From contig QNCE01000059.1 of NCBI GenBank assembly GCA_003644405.1, positions 1 to 7,992 of the forward strand: 7,992 bases of DNA. The letters run 5' to 3'. A model generated the notes under the pieces. The model searched no databases and was not told the origin of the DNA. It was given only the letters and a program-made list of their open reading frames with translations. The position numbers were made by a program, and so were the translations under genes. This DNA is from Candidatus Omnitrophota bacterium. Its GTDB lineage: Bacteria; Omnitrophota; Gorgyraeia; Duberdicusellales; 4484-171. This document shows positions 5,703 through 7,992 of the stretch, piece by piece. How positions within the stretch are numbered: position 1 is the stretch's first letter; each line of letters starts with the position of its first letter.

Positions 5703-6143
5703 ATGGAATCATTATACCCAGCATTTGTTAGCGTTAGGAATACCGAGTTAGTAGCATATTGGTCTCGGTATAATATTCAAACTGTGTTGAACTTTGGATT
5801 ACTAGCGGCTGCTTTATCCGCTAATCCAGGCTCATTTATTGTTCAGCATAAAATTTTAATTGGAGTTGGTGGTATTATTTTATCATTCGTCTGGGTTGGA
5901 TTTATACTAATGGGTAAAAAACTTCTTACCGAAAGGTGGGACTCTTACATCAGAGAATGCGAAAAAGGTTTCTCTAATAATGAGATAAAACTATTTACGC
6001 GAGTAGAAGATGAAGAGAAAAAAATATGTAAACTGAAAAGACACTGGAGAAATCTAAATATCTTAGCTTATATTCCACCTACGCTTTGTATATTTGCTTG
6101 GGTTTTTCTTGCGCTATTCCAAGTCACCCCTAGCAGTAGGTAA
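5703..6143 (+). CDS. Small integral membrane protein, unknown function
   Basis: This is a 146-residue protein with three predicted membrane segments, at about 26-47 (VLNFGLLAAALS), 51-70 (ILIGVGGIILSFVWVGFILM) and 118-140. A charged 45-residue region lies between the second and third. The YWSRYNIQ stretch just before the first segment, and W79/W115 near membrane edges, recall a widespread uncharacterised class of small W-R-Y-N membrane proteins, but I cannot name the family firmly. The frame is open back to an ATG at 5571 inside the preceding repeat gene. I chose 5703 because AGGAGGT at 5692-5698 sits 4 nt upstream and the extra 44 residues are the repeat gene's tail read in another frame. 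It probably belongs to the same transcript as the YiiX-like gene. Confidence 0.75.
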   Translation: MESLYPAFVSVRNTELVAYWSRYNIQTVLNFGLLAAALSANPGSFIVQHKILIGVGGIILSFVWVGFILMGKKLLTERWDSYIRECEKGFSNNEIKLFTRVEDEEKKICKLKRHWRNLNILAYIPPTLCIFAWVFLALFQVTPSSR

Positions 6144-6211
6144 GATATCGTCTGAATAGCCCTATAATACGAGCACTTAAACAGTTATTTCCAGATACCA
6201 CATTTTCAGTC

Positions 6212-6236
6212 TCTATCAAAAGATTTTTCTGATAGA
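6212..6236. repeat. Inverted repeat TCTATCA/TGATAGA
   Basis: TCTATCA (6212-6218) and TGATAGA (6230-6236) form a perfect 7-bp inverted repeat with an 11-nt loop. It lies after the membrane protein gene and upstream of the next promoter. The stem is AT-rich and has no T run after it, so a terminator is unlikely. It overlaps the first copy of the CAAAAGATTTT repeat, which favours a regulatory role. Confidence 0.4.
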
Positions 6237-6271
6237 ACAAAATAATTGTTGCAAAACAAAAGATTTTCCTG
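6217..6271. repeat. Direct repeats in the TopoVIA-like gene promoter
   Basis: CAAAAGATTTTTCTG (6217-6231) and CAAAAGATTTTCCTG (6257-6271) match at 14 of 15 positions. Their starts are 40 bp apart, close to four helical turns. The second copy fills most of the spacer between the -35 and -10 boxes of the TopoVIA-like gene. That geometry suits cooperative repressor binding, but the regulator is unknown. Confidence 0.45.
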
Positions 6272-6277
6272 TATATT
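6249..6277 (+). promoter_or_regulatory. Leaderless promoter of the TopoVIA-like gene
   Basis: TTGCAA (6249-6254, 4 of 6 to the -35 consensus) and TATATT (6272-6277, 5 of 6 to the -10) are separated by 17 bp. The predicted start is position 6284, the A of the ATG itself. There is no SD upstream. The 140-bp gap 6144-6283 holds this promoter and the two repeats, and no gene. Confidence 0.7.
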
Positions 6278-6283
6278 AAAACT

Positions 6284-7297
6284 ATGCCTAAAAAAGGATC
6301 CTTAAGAGCAAGATTACGCAAGGCCGGTATTCGGCACTATGATGTTCTTATCCATGATCAACCCAAAGAATGGTTGATTAAGAACTTCAAGCAGGGTGCT
6401 ACCGACTATCCTATCAATGTTGCCCGCCTTATGCGTAATATTGTCTGGCAGACCCGAGAGAGAATCGTAAAAGGGGAGAAGCCACCCTTAAAAGAACTCA
6501 TCCGCACCTTCTGGTATATGTATATCAAGCCAACCCTTTCCCGTGCGGATTCTCTCACCAATGAAACCGACCAATACGCCCAGTTGATAGACAACCTCGT
6601 CTATATGGTTAAAGATATCCAGGTAATGAGATATGAGGATATCGGCTTCCGTGATGAGAACCAGGCCCACAGAAGGGTAGGGGCTAATGCTAATATCATC
6701 CTTTTTTCAGAGAAACTTGGCCATCAAGACTTTTTATCCGATATCGCTGATAAATACAATGTTTCTATCCTTGCATTAGGTGGCCAACCATCAGTCTTAA
6801 CCTCAGAATACTTTGTAGAAACAGTCCGAGAGGCAGGGGTTAACCTTCAGAGGTCCTTTTATCTCTTTAGCATAGTTGATTATGATCCTTCTGGCTGGAT
6901 TATCAGAGATGCTTTTGTTGATAACCTAAAGTTTTATGGAATAACTCACACCAGGGTAATTGATTTAATCCATCCAGATATGCTTACTCCTGAGGAAATC
7001 AAAATGTCCAGATACCGAATTCCTGAAACAGCAGCTATGAGAGCTAAAAACAAAGCCTGGTTAAGAGAAGTCCATAAAAGAAATTACAAAAATCAAGAAT
7101 ACCTTGAAGAAACCATCCGAGGCAAAAAGGTCCTTTACGGCTTAGAGGCTGAATCCATATCCGCTAAGCGCTTAGAGGCAAAACTACAAGAGTTGATGGT
7201 TCCTTTGCTTGGCAAGAGTGAAGATCTCTTAAAAATCTATGAATTAAGAAAGCTGGACCAAGCCATAAAGGATTTAATAATTCATAAAGTAACATAG
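6284..7297 (+). CDS. Orphan topoisomerase VI A/Spo11-like protein
   Basis: This is a 337-residue protein with the layout of the type IIB topoisomerase A subunit. A helical N-terminal region contains RTFWYMYI (74-81), which resembles the R-x-x-Y-Y active site, making Y78 (or Y80) the likely catalytic tyrosine. The metal-binding Toprim domain follows, with E143 in LFSEKLG, then LGGQPSVLTSEYFVE (165-179), then DYDPSG with D199 and D201. YGLEAESI (285-292) matches the conserved E-x-E-A-L-like stretch near the end of the family. TopoVI needs a GHKL ATPase B subunit to pass strands. None is in this window, so it may act alone as a DNA-cleaving or DNA-binding protein, like the orphan 'Mini-A' proteins described on mobile elements. 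It is the first gene of an operon with a leaderless promoter. The Toprim call is firm; the tyrosine assignment is less so. Confidence 0.82.
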   Translation: MPKKGSLRARLRKAGIRHYDVLIHDQPKEWLIKNFKQGATDYPINVARLMRNIVWQTRERIVKGEKPPLKELIRTFWYMYIKPTLSRADSLTNETDQYAQLIDNLVYMVKDIQVMRYEDIGFRDENQAHRRVGANANIILFSEKLGHQDFLSDIADKYNVSILALGGQPSVLTSEYFVETVREAGVNLQRSFYLFSIVDYDPSGWIIRDAFVDNLKFYGITHTRVIDLIHPDMLTPEEIKMSRYRIPETAAMRAKNKAWLREVHKRNYKNQEYLEETIRGKKVLYGLEAESISAKRLEAKLQELMVPLLGKSEDLLKIYELRKLDQAIKDLIIHKVT

Positions 7298-7306
7298 GAG
7301 GGAGTT

Positions 7307-7747
7307 ATGGGAAAAATATTTTTAATTAGTATTGTAGTTATTTTTTTCTCAAGCTTATGTTATGCTCAGGGCGATGTCTATGTTCACGGCTATTATCGTA
7401 AAGACGGTACTTATGTAAGGCCCCATTACCGCTCAAGCCCTGATGGAATAAAATCTAATAATTATGGGAGAGCAAGTTATAGACAAAGACAACAATATCA
7501 AAACTTGCCTGTAATTCCTTCTTACCGTAACGACTATGATAATGATGGTGTTCCTAATTGCTATGATTACGATGATAATAACGATGGCATAATGGATGAT
7601 TATGATTCTAGTCAGTATGGTAAGAGTAGATACTCTCAGCCATACACTTATACTCCCCCGAGCACTCCTTTTTATGATAGCTATGATAGCAACAATGACT
7701 ATGATTTTGGATATGACAGTAATTACTATGATTCAGGAGACTATTAG
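7307..7747 (+). CDS. Secreted Asp/Tyr-rich protein with TSP3-like calcium motif
   Basis: This 146-residue protein has a clear signal peptide (MGKIFLISIVVIFF..., likely cleavage after CYA at residue 20). A motif common in exported bacterial proteins follows (GYYRKDGTYVRPHYRSSPDG, 28-47). Residues 76-99 form a thrombospondin type-3-like calcium loop array (DYDNDGVPNCYDYDDNNDG). The tail is low-complexity Asp, Tyr and Ser. It should be exported and bind calcium. AGGAGGGAG at 7296-7304 gives a strong start, overlapping the stop of the TopoVIA-like gene, so the two are in one operon. After the TAG the frame continues for six codons, GDYYNW, then TGA. This keeps the D/Y-rich style, so the TAG may be a recent or leaky stop. 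Confidence 0.8.
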   Translation: MGKIFLISIVVIFFSSLCYAQGDVYVHGYYRKDGTYVRPHYRSSPDGIKSNNYGRASYRQRQQYQNLPVIPSYRNDYDNDGVPNCYDYDDNNDGIMDDYDSSQYGKSRYSQPYTYTPPSTPFYDSYDSNNDYDFGYDSNYYDSGDY

Positions 7748-7830
7748 GGCGATTATTACAATTGGTGATTATCAGAATAAAAAGAGAAGTTTCTAAAAAT
7801 TGTTTTTTGGTTTAAAAGGAGGATTTTAGT

Positions 7831-7992
7831 ATGCCCAAGAAAAAAAGAGAGATAGAGTTCCTCAGATTTAATACCATCAAAGAATACATTAACGAGATTC
7901 TTAAAATGCGTTCCTCAGACAAAGCAGTTAAGAAATTCATCAAAGAGTTTGACTTAACCATAGAGACTACTCTTAAAGAAGCAGCTAAATTA
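7831..7992 (+). CDS. Possible histone-fold protein, 3' end beyond window
   Basis: The first 54 residues are present and the gene runs off the window. The start is firm: AAAAGGAGG at 7814-7822, 8 nt before the ATG. The protein is lysine-rich and helical: a helix at about 14-26 (NTIKEYINEILKM), a loop RSSDKA (27-32), then a long helix VKKFIKEFDLTIETTLKEAAKL. The R-x-S-D-x-A loop, followed by a long amphipathic helix heading toward an AA-x-L pattern, matches the alpha1-loop1-alpha2 part of a histone fold, as in archaeal HMf-type and bacterial histones. The diagnostic loop 2 (often AGRKTV) would lie just outside the window. It follows the secreted-protein gene by 83 bp without an obvious promoter. 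Another small DNA-binding or helical protein remains possible. Confidence 0.5.
   Translation, partial: MPKKKREIEFLRFNTIKEYINEILKMRSSDKAVKKFIKEFDLTIETTLKEAAKL

Noticed and set aside
1..7992. CRISPR array, tRNA or rRNA genes, insertion sequence transposase
   Set aside because: Looked for on both strands; the only regular array is the iterons, and no transposase motifs or tRNA-like cloverleaf were seen.

Overview
This AT-rich window reads as a piece of a bacterial plasmid or plasmid-like element. It carries a RepA-type replication initiator with five iterons beside it, a small ParA with a ribbon-helix-helix (RHH) partner, a single-domain tyrosine recombinase, and a cargo operon with an orphan topoisomerase VI A/Spo11-like protein and a possible histone-fold protein. 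The host cannot be named from the sequence. Two exported proteins and mostly canonical Shine-Dalgarno (SD) sites point to a bacterium. My impression from protein style is an uncultured lineage such as Omnitrophota, which is a low-confidence guess.

The layout is two divergent blocks. Everything from 1 to 3817 is on the minus strand. Reading leftwards from the divergence: parA, an overlapping RHH gene, an AT-rich stretch plus iterons (the likely origin), rep, the recombinase, a four-cysteine protein of unknown role, and the start of a lipoprotein gene cut by the window edge. Everything from 3985 to 7992 is on the plus strand: a permuted papain-like (YiiX-type) NlpC/P60 enzyme, a beta-rich repeat gene broken by an in-frame TGA at 5228, a small membrane protein, the TopoVIA/Spo11-like protein, a secreted Asp/Tyr-rich protein with a thrombospondin-3-like calcium motif, and the start of a small lysine-rich protein that resembles a histone.

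The 3818-3984 divergence holds two outward promoters and a cluster of TACAG/CTGTA pentamers, the kind of short-repeat centromere/operator that RHH partition proteins bind. Three genes at the heads of transcription units (parA, the YiiX-like gene, the TopoVIA-like gene) have a sigma70-type promoter whose -10 box lies so close to the ATG that the transcripts should have 0-3 nt leaders. None of these three has an SD, whereas most internal genes have strong ones. This suggests leaderless initiation at operon heads.

The most unusual content is the plasmid-borne orphan TopoVIA-like protein, with no B subunit in view, probably co-transcribed with a candidate histone. Next come the leaderless promoters, the nested (A-B)(A-B)B iteron organisation, and two stop codons (TGA at 5228, TAG at 7745) followed by in-frame sequence that still looks like the same protein.
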